Below are positions 26,084-35,293 of a stretch of 64,000 bases of DNA, piece by piece. This DNA is from Sphingobium sp. BYY-5. GTDB taxonomy: Bacteria > Pseudomonadota > Alphaproteobacteria > Sphingomonadales > Sphingomonadaceae. The notes under the pieces were generated by a model. That model worked only from the letters and a program-made list of their open reading frames with translations, was not told where the DNA came from and did no database searches. Position 1 is the stretch's first letter, and every line of letters begins with the position of its first letter. Made by a program: the position numbers and the translations under genes. The stretch covers positions 2,318,501-2,382,500 of the forward strand of contig NZ_JALEBH010000001.1 in NCBI RefSeq assembly GCF_022758885.1, read 5' to 3'.

Positions 26084-28441
26084 CTAAAACTTCACCGTCC
26101 CGGTCACGAACACCTGCCGGGGATTGCCGTAAAAGGCAGTCAGCGTGCCTTCGCGGCCCAGCGAGGGGGTCGGGAAACCGGCAGCATTGTTGATGATCGC
26201 CCCCGTCACCGGATTGGCCGCGACGAAGGTGTAGCCCGACGTCTTATATTCCTTGTCCAGGATATTCTTGCCATGGACGCCCAGCGTCCAGCGGTCATTG
26301 GGCGCGGTATAGACGATGCTCGCGTCCCACAGCGCGTAGCCCTTCTGATCGATATAGGGGTTGGGAATCTCGAACTGATAGGTCTTGGACCGCCAGGACA
26401 GGGTGCTGCCGAGATAGACGCTGCCGTCGCCCACCGGCGCGGTGTAGCTCAGCGTCCCGCTGGCGGTCCATTTGGGCGTGTTCTGCACGCGCCGATATTG
26501 CGCCACGTCGGTCGGCACGCTGGCGATATTGGCGATATATTCGCGATATTCCGCATCGATATAACCGATCGCGGTCGACAGGTTCAGCCGGTCGCCGCTG
26601 GACAGGATATCCCGGCCCAAACGCGCATTGCTTTCAAACTCCAGCCCCTTGAAGCGCGCCTTGCCGGCATTGGACACGATGCCGCAGAAGGAAGGCGTCG
26701 CCACGCCGCCGACATTGACGGAGCAGGCGACGGACCCCGGAATCTGCACATCCTTGTAATCGGCATAGAAGCCGGCGACTGCCACAAAGAGCGCGCCGTC
26801 CATGAAATTGCCCTTGTAGCCGACCTCATAGCTGTCCACCTGTTCCGGGCGGAAGCTGAGGAAGGACGCGATCTCGCTCTCCTGCCTTATGCCGTCGCCA
26901 TTCAGGTCCGGCGCGTTGGTGCCCACCCCGCGCGGGTCGAAGCCCCCGCCCTTGAAGCCCTTGGAATAGCTGGCGTAGAGATTATGATCCGGGGTCGGCT
27001 TGTAGCTGACCGAGAAGCGCGGCGTGAATTTCTTATATTTGGCCGATCCGCGGAAGTCGGTGCTGGGCGCGCCGAAGGGCAGGCCAGCCCCGCCGAAGAT
27101 AGGCGATCCGCCACCGACATAGCTTTGCCGCAAAATGTCCGCCCGCCGCTCGTCCCACGTATAGCGGCCGCCCGCCGACACGCTGAACCGGTCGCTGAAA
27201 TCATAGGTGAAGTCGCCGAAGACCGCATAGGTTTCAGTGTCGACATTGGCCTGGGTGAAGGCGGTCAATCCCGCTACGGTCGTGAAGATGCGCGTATCGA
27301 ACGAGGTGTCGGCGCTGGCGTCCAGATAATAGAAGCCGACCATGCCCTTGAGCGGTCCGGCGTCGAGCAATAGCTGGAATTCCTGGCTGAGCTGTTCGTT
27401 GAAATAATAGGCCGGCACATCGACATCGACGGCAGGCAAGGCATCGAAGTCGATCGGCGACGCGCTGTCATCCTTGCGCCAGGCGCTGATCGACCGCAGC
27501 GTCACCGCGTCGCTCAATTCCGCCGTGACGTTCATCGAAAGCCCGTAGGATTTCACATATTGCTTCGGGTCGATAAGACCGCCGCGCGTGTCGAACACAT
27601 TGTCCAGCACCGGCGCGCCCGACAATTGGCCGGGGATCAGGCGATGGCCGCCGCGCGGATTGCTGTTGTCCTTGGTATAGTCGCCGGTGATGCGCATCAA
27701 CACCGGCTGGCCATAGCCGCCCATTTCGAACGTGGCGCGCCCGGCCCAGATATCCTTGTTGTAATTCTCCTCCCCGGTGGTGAGGTTCTTGCCGAAGCCG
27801 CCGCGCGACAGGCGAGCGAAGGCGCCACCGACGCGGATCAGGTCGCCGATCGGGGCCGAAGCCGTGATGATGCCGTCAGCCTGGTCATAGGTGCCATAGG
27901 TGCCCTTGATCTTCAGCGAGAAGTCCTGCGGCAGCATCCTGGTCACATATTTGACCGCGCCGCCGATGGTGTTGCGGCCATAGAGCGTCCCCTGCGGCCC
28001 GCGCAAAATCTCGATCCGCTCGACATCGTAAATGTCCAGGATCGCGCCCTGCGGCCGGTTCAGATAGACATCGTCCAGATAGATGCCGACGCCCTGTTCG
28101 AAACCCGACACCGGGTCCTGCTGGCCGACGCCGCGGATGAAAGCGGTCAGCGTCGAATTGGTGCCGCGCGACGCCTCCAGCGTGGTGTTGGGGGTTACAT
28201 TGGCCAGATCGGTGATGTCGATCGCGCCGCCCCGCTCCAGCGCTTCGCCGGAAAAGGCGCTGACCGCGATCGGCACGCTGACCAGTGTCTCCTCGCGCCG
28301 GCGGGCGGTGACGACGATCGCGGCCTCGTCGTCCGACGCGGCCTGCGGCGCGCCTTGCTGCGCCAGCGCGGGAAGGACGGTCGCCCCGCCCCAGGCGGCG
28401 GAGGCAAGGGCAAGAGCGCGAATGGTCTGATGAGCCTTCAT
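26084..28441 (-). CDS. TonB-dependent outer-membrane receptor
   Basis: A 785-aa TonB-dependent receptor. It has a signal peptide (MKAHQTIRALALASAAWGGATVLPALAQ), a TonB-box-like EAAIVVTARRREE segment, a plug domain (about residues 45-165: VPIAVSAFSGEALERGG, FIRGVGQQDPVSGFEQGVGIYLDDVYLNR, IEILRGPQGTLYGRNTIGGAVKYVT) and a 22-strand barrel that ends in a terminal phenylalanine (VTGTVKF). ATG 28441 is preferred to 28522 because it follows CAGGAGAGGATC and starts the signal peptide. The divergent TetR gene and a palindrome between them suggest ligand-responsive control. Ligand unknown; many sphingomonad members import plant or aromatic compounds. Confidence 0.92.
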   Translation of the reverse strand: MKAHQTIRALALASAAWGGATVLPALAQQGAPQAASDDEAAIVVTARRREETLVSVPIAVSAFSGEALERGGAIDITDLANVTPNTTLEASRGTNSTLTAFIRGVGQQDPVSGFEQGVGIYLDDVYLNRPQGAILDIYDVERIEILRGPQGTLYGRNTIGGAVKYVTRMLPQDFSLKIKGTYGTYDQADGIITASAPIGDLIRVGGAFARLSRGGFGKNLTTGEENYNKDIWAGRATFEMGGYGQPVLMRITGDYTKDNSNPRGGHRLIPGQLSGAPVLDNVFDTRGGLIDPKQYVKSYGLSMNVTAELSDAVTLRSISAWRKDDSASPIDFDALPAVDVDVPAYYFNEQLSQEFQLLLDAGPLKGMVGFYYLDASADTSFDTRIFTTVAGLTAFTQANVDTETYAVFGDFTYDFSDRFSVSAGGRYTWDERRADILRQSYVGGGSPIFGGAGLPFGAPSTDFRGSAKYKKFTPRFSVSYKPTPDHNLYASYSKGFKGGGFDPRGVGTNAPDLNGDGIRQESEIASFLSFRPEQVDSYEVGYKGNFMDGALFVAVAGFYADYKDVQIPGSVACSVNVGGVATPSFCGIVSNAGKARFKGLEFESNARLGRDILSSGDRLNLSTAIGYIDAEYREYIANIASVPTDVAQYRRVQNTPKWTASGTLSYTAPVGDGSVYLGSTLSWRSKTYQFEIPNPYIDQKGYALWDASIVYTAPNDRWTLGVHGKNILDKEYKTSGYTFVAANPVTGAIINNAAGFPTPSLGREGTLTAFYGNPRQVFVTGTVKF

Positions 28442-28510
28442 CGGGTCGATCCTCTCCTGAAAACGGCGCCCGGTCTGCCGGATCGCTTGCGTTGCCTGAT
28501 TCGATAATGA

Positions 28511-28532
28511 AAGTTGAACCATCTTTCAACTT
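28511..28532. promoter_or_regulatory. Probable TetR operator (AAGTTGAA-N6-TTCAACTT)
   Basis: A perfect 8-bp inverted repeat with a 6-bp spacer lies in the 158-bp gap between the divergent TonB receptor and TetR genes. Its length (22 bp) and symmetry suit a TetR-family dimer, and its place lets it control both promoters. Binding by the adjacent regulator is inference. Confidence 0.7.
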
Positions 28533-28599
28533 GAAATAAGAGGCAGGTGACGGAACCCTATCGTTGCGGCAAAAACAACACAGGATGGCAGGAGTAGAG

Positions 28600-29226
28600 A
28601 TGACCGACGAAGGCAAGGCGTTGGAGGGCGCGAAGGACGACAAGACCCCGCGCACCCCCAGGGGCGAACGCACCCGCCGCGCATTGCTGTCGGCGGCGGC
28701 GGCGGAGTTTGGCGAGAAGGGATTCCACGACGGGTCGATCAGCGGCATTACCCGCCGCGCCGGCTGCGCGCTGGGCAGTTTCTACACCTATTTCGATACC
28801 AAGGACGACATCTTCCGCGCGCTCGTCGCCGACATGTCGGGCCAGGTGCGCGACTATGTGGGACCGCGCATCGCGCAGGCGCGCGACGGCATCGACGCCG
28901 AACGCATCGGCCTGCTCAGCTTCCTGGAGTTCGCCCGCACGCACAAGGAAATCTACCGCATCATCGACGAAGCCGAGTTCGTCGATCAGGCCGCCTACCG
29001 CGCCCATTATGAAAATACGGCGACCCGCATGGCCGCGCGCCTGGCGAAGGCGGCGGAGCATGGCGACATGCGCGCGGACGTGGAGGAAGTCCATGCCTGG
29101 GCGATCATGGGCATGAACGTCTTCCTGGGCCTGCGCTACGGCGTCTGGGACGACAGCCGCCCGGCCGAGGAGATAGCGGCGATCGCCAACGCGCTGATCG
29201 AACGGGGGATCGGGAAGCGGGGATAG
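28600..29226 (+). CDS. TetR/AcrR-family transcriptional regulator
   Basis: A 208-aa regulator. The N-terminal helix-turn-helix is RGERTRRALLSAAAAEFGEKGFHDGSISGITRRAGCALGSFYTYFDTKDDIFRALV (about residues 18-73), the standard TetR DNA-binding domain; the C-terminal part is the ligand-binding and dimer domain. ATG 28600 follows GGCAGGAGTAGAG. It is divergent from the TonB receptor/MFS pair and probably represses it until a ligand binds; effector unknown. Confidence 0.92.
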   Translation: MTDEGKALEGAKDDKTPRTPRGERTRRALLSAAAAEFGEKGFHDGSISGITRRAGCALGSFYTYFDTKDDIFRALVADMSGQVRDYVGPRIAQARDGIDAERIGLLSFLEFARTHKEIYRIIDEAEFVDQAAYRAHYENTATRMAARLAKAAEHGDMRADVEEVHAWAIMGMNVFLGLRYGVWDDSRPAEEIAAIANALIERGIGKRG

Positions 29227-29237
29227 GGTCCGCCCCC

Positions 29238-29942
29238 TTATCGGACGTTCAGGCCCAGCTCGCCAAGCAATTGTCCGGCCTGATTGCGCGAAATGGTCGC
29301 GCCCCTGAACAGCCCCGCATCGACCAGTCGCAGGCCGCCCAGATCCGCATTGCGCAAATCCGCGCCCTCGAACCGCGATCCGGCCACATTGGCATCACGC
29401 AGGCTGCAATCATCCAGGATCGTGTGCCGGAAATCGCATTTGCGCAGATCGGCCTGCGAGAAATCGACCTTGCTCACCGCCTGTTTGAGGAAGGAAAAGC
29501 CGACAAGTTTGGCGTTGATAAGCAGGCTCTCCTCGAACCGCAGGTCCAGCGCCCTGGCGTCGGTGAAATCGGCGCCCGTCAATTTCGATCCCGCAAATGC
29601 GGCGGAGGTCAGGACCGTCCGGCGAAAGCTGGCATTGTTGAAATCGCTGCTCACGAATCGCGCTTCGCTCGCGTCGGCCCCGGTGAAATTCGCAAAGGCG
29701 CCCCGGCAGGACTTCCAGACGCTTTCCGAAAGCCTTGCCCCGCTCAGGTCGCTCTTGCGAAGATTGCACCGTTCAAAGACCCATCCCGTCAGGTCCAGGC
29801 CGGACAAATCCGCTTCCTCAAAATCGCAGTCGACCAGCCGGTGCGAGGCGCCGGACAGCCCTTCAACATCGGCACGCGACAGCGTTTTGCCTTCGACCGC
29901 ACGTTCGGAAAACAGATCGTCCATTCCCGGCTGGTAGCGCAT
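29238..29942 (-). CDS. Pentapeptide-repeat protein
   Basis: A protein of about 234 aa built almost wholly of A(D/N)LXX-type pentapeptides (for example FEEADLSGLDLTG, CNLRKSDLSGARLSE, ADLRKCDFRHTILDDCSLRDANVAGSRFEGADLRNADLGG), which fold as a right-handed quadrilateral beta helix. Qnr and MfpA members mimic DNA and protect gyrase from quinolones; this protein has the single-domain size of that group, but no function can be assigned. The start is uncertain: ATG 29942 is used, ATG 29924 (MDDLFSERA) is equally possible. It lies downstream of metW in the same direction. Confidence 0.82.
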   Translation of the reverse strand: MRYQPGMDDLFSERAVEGKTLSRADVEGLSGASHRLVDCDFEEADLSGLDLTGWVFERCNLRKSDLSGARLSESVWKSCRGAFANFTGADASEARFVSSDFNNASFRRTVLTSAAFAGSKLTGADFTDARALDLRFEESLLINAKLVGFSFLKQAVSKVDFSQADLRKCDFRHTILDDCSLRDANVAGSRFEGADLRNADLGGLRLVDAGLFRGATISRNQAGQLLGELGLNVR

Positions 29943-29988
29943 GTTCGGGGACCGGGCCAGCGCCGCCGATCGGGAAGGGAAGCCGGCT

Positions 29989-30582
29989 CTATTTCCGCAG
30001 CAGGAACACCGCATGTTCGGCGAACAGGTTCGCGTTGGCGTGGGTGGTTTCCCGGTCGCCCTTCAGGAACCATTGGCCCTCGATATGCCAGCCGCGTTCC
30101 TTCACCAGCGCGCGGAAATCGTCGACCGTGACATGGTGGATGTTGAGCGTGTCGTACCAGGTGTCGGGCAACAGCCGCGTCACCGGCATCCGCCCGCCCA
30201 GCATCAGGGACAACCGCCCGCGCCAATGCGCGAAATTGGGGAAGGAGACGAAGGCCTGCCGCCCGATGCGCAGCAATTCCTCCATCACCTGGTCGGGCCG
30301 GCGCGTGGTCTGCAGCGTCTGGCTGAGGATCGCATAGTCGAAGCTGGCGTCGGGATAATAGCTGAGGTCGGTGTCGGCATCACCCTGCACGATGGACAGG
30401 CCGCGCCCGACGGCGGCGGCCACGTTGGACCCGTCAATCTCCAGCCCGCGCGCATCGACCTGCTTGGCGTCGCGCAATGCCGCCATCAGCGCGCCGTCGC
30501 CGCAACCCACGTCCAGCACGCGCGCGCCCTGCCGCACCGTGCGTGCGATCAGGGCCAGGTCCGGCCGCAACGCCTCTCTCAT
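29989..30582 (-). CDS. metW: Methionine biosynthesis protein MetW
   Basis: A 197-aa SAM-dependent methyltransferase-fold protein paired with MetX. Motif I is [15 protein letters not shown] (about residues 17-31); [20 protein letters not shown] and [11 protein letters not shown] are MetW signatures. In several proteobacteria MetW is needed with MetX for homoserine acylation. ATG 30582 overlaps the metX stop as ATGA, which fixes the start against a longer upstream frame. Confidence 0.94.
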   Translation of the reverse strand: MREALRPDLALIARTVRQGARVLDVGCGDGALMAALRDAKQVDARGLEIDGSNVAAAVGRGLSIVQGDADTDLSYYPDASFDYAILSQTLQTTRRPDQVMEELLRIGRQAFVSFPNFAHWRGRLSLMLGGRMPVTRLLPDTWYDTLNIHHVTVDDFRALVKERGWHIEGQWFLKGDRETTHANANLFAEHAVFLLRK

Positions 30583-31715
30583 GCCCGGCCGCCCCGCAGG
30601 AAGCCGTCCACCACCCGGTTGAGTTCGGGGCATTCGAGCAGGAAGGCGTCATGGCCGAAGGGGCTGGACAATTCGACGAAGCTCGCCTGCGCGCCGCTGG
30701 CGTTCAGCGCATGGACGATCACCCGCGATTCCGCCGTGGGATAGAGCCAGTCCGTATCGAAGCTCACCAGGCAGAAGCGCGCGCTGGTCGGGGCGAAGGC
30801 CTTGGCCAGCAATCCGCCATGATCCTCGGCAATGTCGTAATAGTCCATGGCGCGGGTGATATAGAGATAGGAGTTGGCGTCGAACCGCTCGACAAAGCTC
30901 AACCCCTGGTGGCGCAGATAGCTCTCCACCTGGAAATCAGCGTCGAAGCCGAAGGTCTTGGCGTCACGCCCCTGCAACCGCCGCCCGAATTTCTCGGTCA
31001 GCCCCGCTTCGGACAGATAGGTGATGTGCGCCGCCATGCGCGCCACCGCCAGCCCCGCGCTCGGCACCTGCCCATCGGCATAATAATCGCCGCCGCGCCA
31101 GTTGGGATCGGCCATGATCGCCTGCCGCCCGACCTCGTGGAAGGCGATATTCTGCGCGCTGTGCCGCGCCGTAGAAGCGATGACGATGCAGCTTTCGACC
31201 CGATCGGGGAACAGCGTCGGCCAGGTCAGCGCCTGCATCCCGCCCATCGACCCGCCGATGACGGCGCTCAACCGGTCCACGCCCAGATGGTCGAGCAACA
31301 GCGCCTGCGCCCGCACCATGTCGGCGATGGTGAGGACCGGGAAGCGCATGGCGTGCGGCTCTCCGGTGGCGGGATCGATGCTCGCCGGGCCGGAAGAGCC
31401 CATGCAGCTCCCGATGACATTGGAGCAGATGATGAAATGCCGCGCCGGATCGACCGGCTTGCCCTCGCCCACCAGCCGCCACCACCAGCCGGGCTTGCCG
31501 GTGACGGGATGGTCCGACGCGACATATTGGTCGCCGGTCAGCGCATGGCAGATCAGGATGACATTGGATTTGTCCGCATTCATCGCGCCATAGGTTTCAT
31601 AGGCGATGTCGACCGACGCCAGGCTGGCGCCGCTGGACAGGCGCAGCGGGCTGGCGAGGCGGGCCTGACGGCGCAGGCCGAAACGGCTGTCTTCGCTGAT
31701 GGGGACGCTGGCCAT
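30579..31715 (-). CDS. metX: Homoserine O-acyltransferase
   Basis: An alpha/beta-hydrolase enzyme of 378 aa that acylates homoserine in methionine synthesis. The nucleophile elbow is [10 protein letters not shown], the catalytic Asp lies in [10 protein letters not shown] and the catalytic His in [11 protein letters not shown]. MetX enzymes may use acetyl- or succinyl-CoA; the sequence does not decide by eye. metW follows with an overlap, forming the usual metXW operon. Confidence 0.95.
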   Translation of the reverse strand: MASVPISEDSRFGLRRQARLASPLRLSSGASLASVDIAYETYGAMNADKSNVILICHALTGDQYVASDHPVTGKPGWWWRLVGEGKPVDPARHFIICSNVIGSCMGSSGPASIDPATGEPHAMRFPVLTIADMVRAQALLLDHLGVDRLSAVIGGSMGGMQALTWPTLFPDRVESCIVIASTARHSAQNIAFHEVGRQAIMADPNWRGGDYYADGQVPSAGLAVARMAAHITYLSEAGLTEKFGRRLQGRDAKTFGFDADFQVESYLRHQGLSFVERFDANSYLYITRAMDYYDIAEDHGGLLAKAFAPTSARFCLVSFDTDWLYPTAESRVIVHALNASGAQASFVELSSPFGHDAFLLECPELNRVVDGFLRGGRA

Positions 31716-31750
31716 GATCGAGTGGGGCTAGGACCATGGCCCCTCCCTGT

Positions 31751-31792
31751 CAATCTGGCCCCGGCAATCTGGCCCCTTCAATCTGGCACAGT
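31751..31792. repeat. 14-bp tandem repeat, three copies
   Basis: CAATCTGGCCCC followed by two variable bases occurs three times in a row (third copy CAATCTGGCACA). It sits in the 103-bp gap between divergent metX and the 2-hydroxyacid dehydrogenase gene and so lies among their promoters. Confidence 0.8.
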
Positions 31793-31818
31793 GGCGACAA
31801 AGCCCCTAGAGGAACCGC

Positions 31819-32769
31819 ATGACCGATGCCCAACGCCCCCCGATCGTCGCCTATGGCCCGCTCTACCCCTATCTGACGCAACAACTGGAGCGGCGTTTCA
31901 CCGTCCATGCCGTGGCGGCCGACGCCGACCTGGCCGCCCTGCCGCCGCCGGTGCGGGAAGCACGGGCGTTGGTGAGCTTCGGATCGGTGGGCGCATCGGC
32001 GGCGGCCATGGACGCGCTGCCCAGGCTGGAGATGATCGGGCTGTTCTCGGTCGGCTATGACAAGGTCGATGTCGACCATGCCCGCGCGAACGGCATTCGC
32101 GTCACCAACACGCCCGACGTACTGACCGACGATGTCGCCGACCTCGCCGTCGGCCTGCTCTACGCCACGATACGCAACATCGCCGCCAACGACCGGATGG
32201 TGCGATCGGGCGCCTGGGCGCGGGGCGGGAAGCCACCCCTGTCCGGCCGGGTCACGGGATCGCGCATCGGCATATTGGGGCTGGGCCGTATCGGCCGGGC
32301 GATCGCGAAGCGGCTGGAGCCGGTGGCGGGCGAAATCCTCTACCACAACCGGCGGGAGGCGGTGGACACGCCCTATCGCTATGTCGCCGACCCGATCGAC
32401 TTCGCGCGGGCCAGCGACGTCCTGATCGTCGCCACATCGGGCGGGCCGGAAGCCGCAAAGCTGGTCGATACGGCGATGCTCGACGCGCTGGGGCCGGAGG
32501 GGGTGATCGTCAACATCAGCCGGGGCGGCGTGATCGACGAAGAGGCGATGGTGGCGGCGCTGGCGGACAAGCGCATCGCCGGCGCGGGGCTGGACGTATT
32601 CGCCCACGAACCGCATGTGCCGGAAGCGCTGCTCACCATGGACCATGTCGTGCTGCAACCCCATCAGGGCAGCGCCACGGTCCACACCCGCAAGGCCATG
32701 GCCGACCTGGTCCTCGCCAATCTGGACGCATGGTTTGCGGGCGAGAAGCTGCTGACGCCGGTGGTGTAG
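31819..32769 (+). CDS. D-isomer-specific 2-hydroxyacid dehydrogenase
   Basis: A 316-aa NAD(P)-dependent reductase of 2-oxoacids, most like glyoxylate/hydroxypyruvate reductases. It has the GIRVTNTPDVLTDDVADLAVGLL block, the nucleotide-binding GILGLGRIGRAIAKRL motif (about 152-167), the catalytic Arg in VATSGGPEAAKLVD-N-SRGGVIDE context, and the Glu/His pair in GLDVFAHEPHVPE and QPHQGSAT. It is a single gene divergent from metX. Substrate not fixed by sequence. Confidence 0.9.
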   Translation: MTDAQRPPIVAYGPLYPYLTQQLERRFTVHAVAADADLAALPPPVREARALVSFGSVGASAAAMDALPRLEMIGLFSVGYDKVDVDHARANGIRVTNTPDVLTDDVADLAVGLLYATIRNIAANDRMVRSGAWARGGKPPLSGRVTGSRIGILGLGRIGRAIAKRLEPVAGEILYHNRREAVDTPYRYVADPIDFARASDVLIVATSGGPEAAKLVDTAMLDALGPEGVIVNISRGGVIDEEAMVAALADKRIAGAGLDVFAHEPHVPEALLTMDHVVLQPHQGSATVHTRKAMADLVLANLDAWFAGEKLLTPVV

Positions 32770-32817
32770 GGCGTGGGCAGGTAAATACCGGGTTGTATTG
32801 ATTGGAACCATGCCGAT

Positions 32818-33115
32818 CCGTTCCCCGACGCAGGCCGGGGTCCAGCTCCAGCGTCAGAACTGGACCCCGGCCTGCGCCGGGGAACAAGCAACCGAAGTTG
32901 ATGAGTCATTCTCTACGCAGCTCGGTATAAGTCGCATCACAGAAGAGGGGGGCGGCAGGCCTGCGAGAGCATAAGCTAAACGGCTGTGACTGACCGATTG
33001 TTGCCATTTTTCCCACGTCATGCCGAGTTTAACCCGGCATCCCACTTCTTTCTCAAGCAAAAGCGGGACCCCGGATCAAGCCTGTCCTGAGCCTGTCGAA
33101 GGGTCCGGGGTGACG
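32818..33115. repeat. Cluster of palindromic repeats
   Basis: 32818-32887 is a large dyad made of two hairpin repeats facing each other (TTCCCCGACGCAGGCCGGGG and ACCCCGGCCTGCGCCGGGGAA). 33018-33115 carries another composite repeat (GTCATGCCGAGTTTAACCCG... and CCTGTCCTGAGCCTGTCGAA followed by GGTCCGGGGTGACGG). The gap 32770-33139 holds no supported gene. Confidence 0.7.
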
Positions 33116-33139
33116 GTCGTATAAATGGCTGAAGTGTCG

Positions 33140-33619
33140 TTATCGAAACCGTAATTGCTTCAAATGATCTAACGTCCAGCCGTTCAATTCCATCATTCCT
33201 TCAAGGTAACTGGCGAACTGTTCAACGTCGGTGAAAAATTGCGACTCCCGTATCCGTGGCGAACTGGATCCACGTTTGAAAGCGGCGTCGCTCCAATTGG
33301 TCACGAACGCAACTGCGTGAGCATCGGATAACAGGAACGCTGCCAACGCCCGCGCCATGATGTGTTGCACAGCGGGCGGGTATCGCTTGAAGATTGCTTC
33401 AGAGCACAGCCGGGCATATTCACGGCATGACAGGAGTGCGTGGGCTTGGCTGTGACGCAACTCTCCGAAGTCAGTTTGGTAAAACAGTTTCACGGATTCG
33501 GCTTGGCGTTCGGTCGCTGGCATTTCACATGTTGCGTCGGGCAGTGTGAAATTTAGGTGCATACCGAAGTCGTGGCGTTCTGGACTGCCCACGGGCAGGG
33601 CGATTTCGCTCCAATCCAT
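33140..33619 (-). CDS. Hypothetical protein in a lower-GC patch
   Basis: A 159-aa product starting MDWSEIALPVGSPERHDFGMHLNFTLPDATCEMP from ATG 33619; the frame is open 19 codons further. It looks mainly helical in the centre (LSCREYARLCSEAIFKRYPPAVQHIMARALAAFLLSDAHAVAFVTNWSD) and ends in a basic tail. No family is recognised. Base use is visibly less GC-rich than neighbours, suggesting recent acquisition. Array B and its conserved 19-bp end lie upstream. Confidence 0.55.
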   Translation of the reverse strand: MDWSEIALPVGSPERHDFGMHLNFTLPDATCEMPATERQAESVKLFYQTDFGELRHSQAHALLSCREYARLCSEAIFKRYPPAVQHIMARALAAFLLSDAHAVAFVTNWSDAAFKRGSSSPRIRESQFFTDVEQFASYLEGMMELNGWTLDHLKQLRFR

Positions 33620-33853
33620 TATTGCAACTTTCGTCGTTGGAGGGCCGCAGCGTCCGTCGCTGACGGCTTGAACCATTCGCCGTTAGTGCGCCGGTTATCG
33701 TTCCATGCGGCCGAACCCGCCGATATGAACAAATTATACATGCATCCTTGCTCCCATTTTCATGGCCTAACCTACGTGAACAAGGGCAGCAACCGTGCTG
33801 TATGCCTATAACCTACCCGCGCCTGCCACCCTTAGCTATCCATCCGCACATCC
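33620..33853. other. Intergenic end of the lower-GC patch
   Basis: No supported gene. The sequence loses its bias toward G and C until about 33850, where array B starts. Short frames here lack ribosome-binding sites and family resemblance. Confidence 0.4.
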
Positions 33854-34128
33854 CCCTTCCAATGTAGGATTTCCTCTGGTTTATCCTGTCGGATGGAACA
33901 GCCTTCTCCCGCTCCCGCCATCCCCCTCTCCCCCAGCCGCGCGTCCGCCCAACTGTCGCGCAGGTGGCGCGTGCGTGGCGCGCTACTGGCGCGTCGGTGT
34001 CGCCCATTCGTCGCGCTGCTGGCGCGTCGCGGTAGCGTTCCTGGCGCGTCCCCGGCGCATTCCTGTCCCGATTTCCGCGAATCGCGCCAAAAAATTTCCC
34101 GGAACGGTGTGAACTTCTGGCTGTGACC
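33854..34128 (-). repeat. Array B: second copy of the phased 11-bp repeat element
   Basis: On the minus strand this repeats the plan of array A: GGTCACAG (34121-34128) and AAGTTCACACCGTT (34103-34116), then eleven gapless 11-bp units at 33953-34073 with G at position 5 and C at position 9 in every unit, then a G-rich tract, then the same 19-base block AAATCCTACATTGGAAGGG (33854-33872). Total 275 bp against 270 for array A. The first two units are alike in both copies; later units have diverged while keeping phase. It ends 63 bp before hisC. Confidence 0.85.
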
Positions 34129-34191
34129 TTCGCGAAACCCGGTCGGTCTGGTGCTTTGCCTTTGGCGCGGAAGCCGCTAAAGCCCGCGTCC

Positions 34192-35289
34192 ATGACAAAA
34201 CCTGCTCCCAAGGACTGGATCCTCGGCATTTCGCCTTATGTGCCGGGCAAGTCGGCGGCCGACGATGGCCGTCCTCTCATCAAGCTCAGCGCCAACGAAA
34301 ATCCGCTCGGCACCGGCGCAGCCGCCCGCGCGGCGCTAGTCGCGGCCACCGCCGACCTCGCCACCTATCCCGATCCGGGCGCGGCGAAGCTGCGCGAAGC
34401 GATCGGCGCGGCGCACGGGCTGGACCCGGCGCGGATCATCTACGGCACCGGGTCGGACGAACTGCTGCACATCGCCGCCAGCGCCTATGCCGGGCCGGGC
34501 GATGAGGTGCTCTTCGTCCGCTACGGCTTTTCGGTCTACGACATCGCCGCGCGGCGCGTGGGCGCAACGCCGGTGGAAGCACCGGACAAGGATTATGCGA
34601 CCGATGTGGACGCGCTGCTGGCGGCGGTGACGGAGCGGACCAAGGTCGTTTTCCTCGCCAACCCCAACAACCCGACCGGCACCATGACCAGCCGTGAAGA
34701 GATTGCCCGGCTCCACGCGGGGCTGCGCCCCGACATATTGTTCGTGCTGGATCAGGCCTATGCCGAATATCTAGATGCAGACGAGGATGATGGTGGGCTG
34801 GAACTGGCGAAGACCGCCGCCAACATCTTCGTCACGCGCACCTTCTCGAAAATCTACGGGCTGGCCGCCGAACGGATCGGCTGGGGCTATGCCTGTCAGG
34901 ATGTGATCGACATCCTGCACCGCATCCGCGCGCCGTTCAATGTGACGACGGCGGGCCAGGCGGCGGCGATAGCGGCGATCGGCGACACCGCCTGGGTCGA
35001 ACAGAGCCGGACGCACAATGCCCGCTGGCGCGAATGGCTGGCGGGGGAGATCGCCTCGCTCTCCAATTACGGCCTGCGCGTGGTGCCCAGCAAGACCAAC
35101 TTCCTGCTGATCCTGTTCGACGGCAAGCTGACTGCGGAGGCCGCGATGAAAGGGCTGTGGGACGAAGGCTATGCCACGCGCTGGCTGCCGGGGCAGGGCC
35201 TGCCCAACGGCCTGCGCATCACCATCGGCACCAAGGCGCAGACCCGCGCGGTCGCGAACAAGCTGCGCGCCATGGCGGAGGCGGCCTGA
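34192..35289 (+). CDS. hisC: Histidinol-phosphate aminotransferase
   Basis: A PLP-dependent class I/II aminotransferase of 365 aa. Typical features are [35 protein letters not shown] (cofactor Asn), DQAYAEY (Asp/Tyr) and the Schiff-base lysine in [17 protein letters not shown]. HisC acts in histidine synthesis, and homologs next to tyrA often also transaminate aromatic precursors. tyrA starts four bases after its stop, so aromatic amino-acid synthesis is a likely second role. ATG 34192 is chosen from the family start ([16 protein letters not shown]). Confidence 0.93.
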   Translation: MTKPAPKDWILGISPYVPGKSAADDGRPLIKLSANENPLGTGAAARAALVAATADLATYPDPGAAKLREAIGAAHGLDPARIIYGTGSDELLHIAASAYAGPGDEVLFVRYGFSVYDIAARRVGATPVEAPDKDYATDVDALLAAVTERTKVVFLANPNNPTGTMTSREEIARLHAGLRPDILFVLDQAYAEYLDADEDDGGLELAKTAANIFVTRTFSKIYGLAAERIGWGYACQDVIDILHRIRAPFNVTTAGQAAAIAAIGDTAWVEQSRTHNARWREWLAGEIASLSNYGLRVVPSKTNFLLILFDGKLTAEAAMKGLWDEGYATRWLPGQGLPNGLRITIGTKAQTRAVANKLRAMAEAA

Positions 35290-35293
35290 ACCG

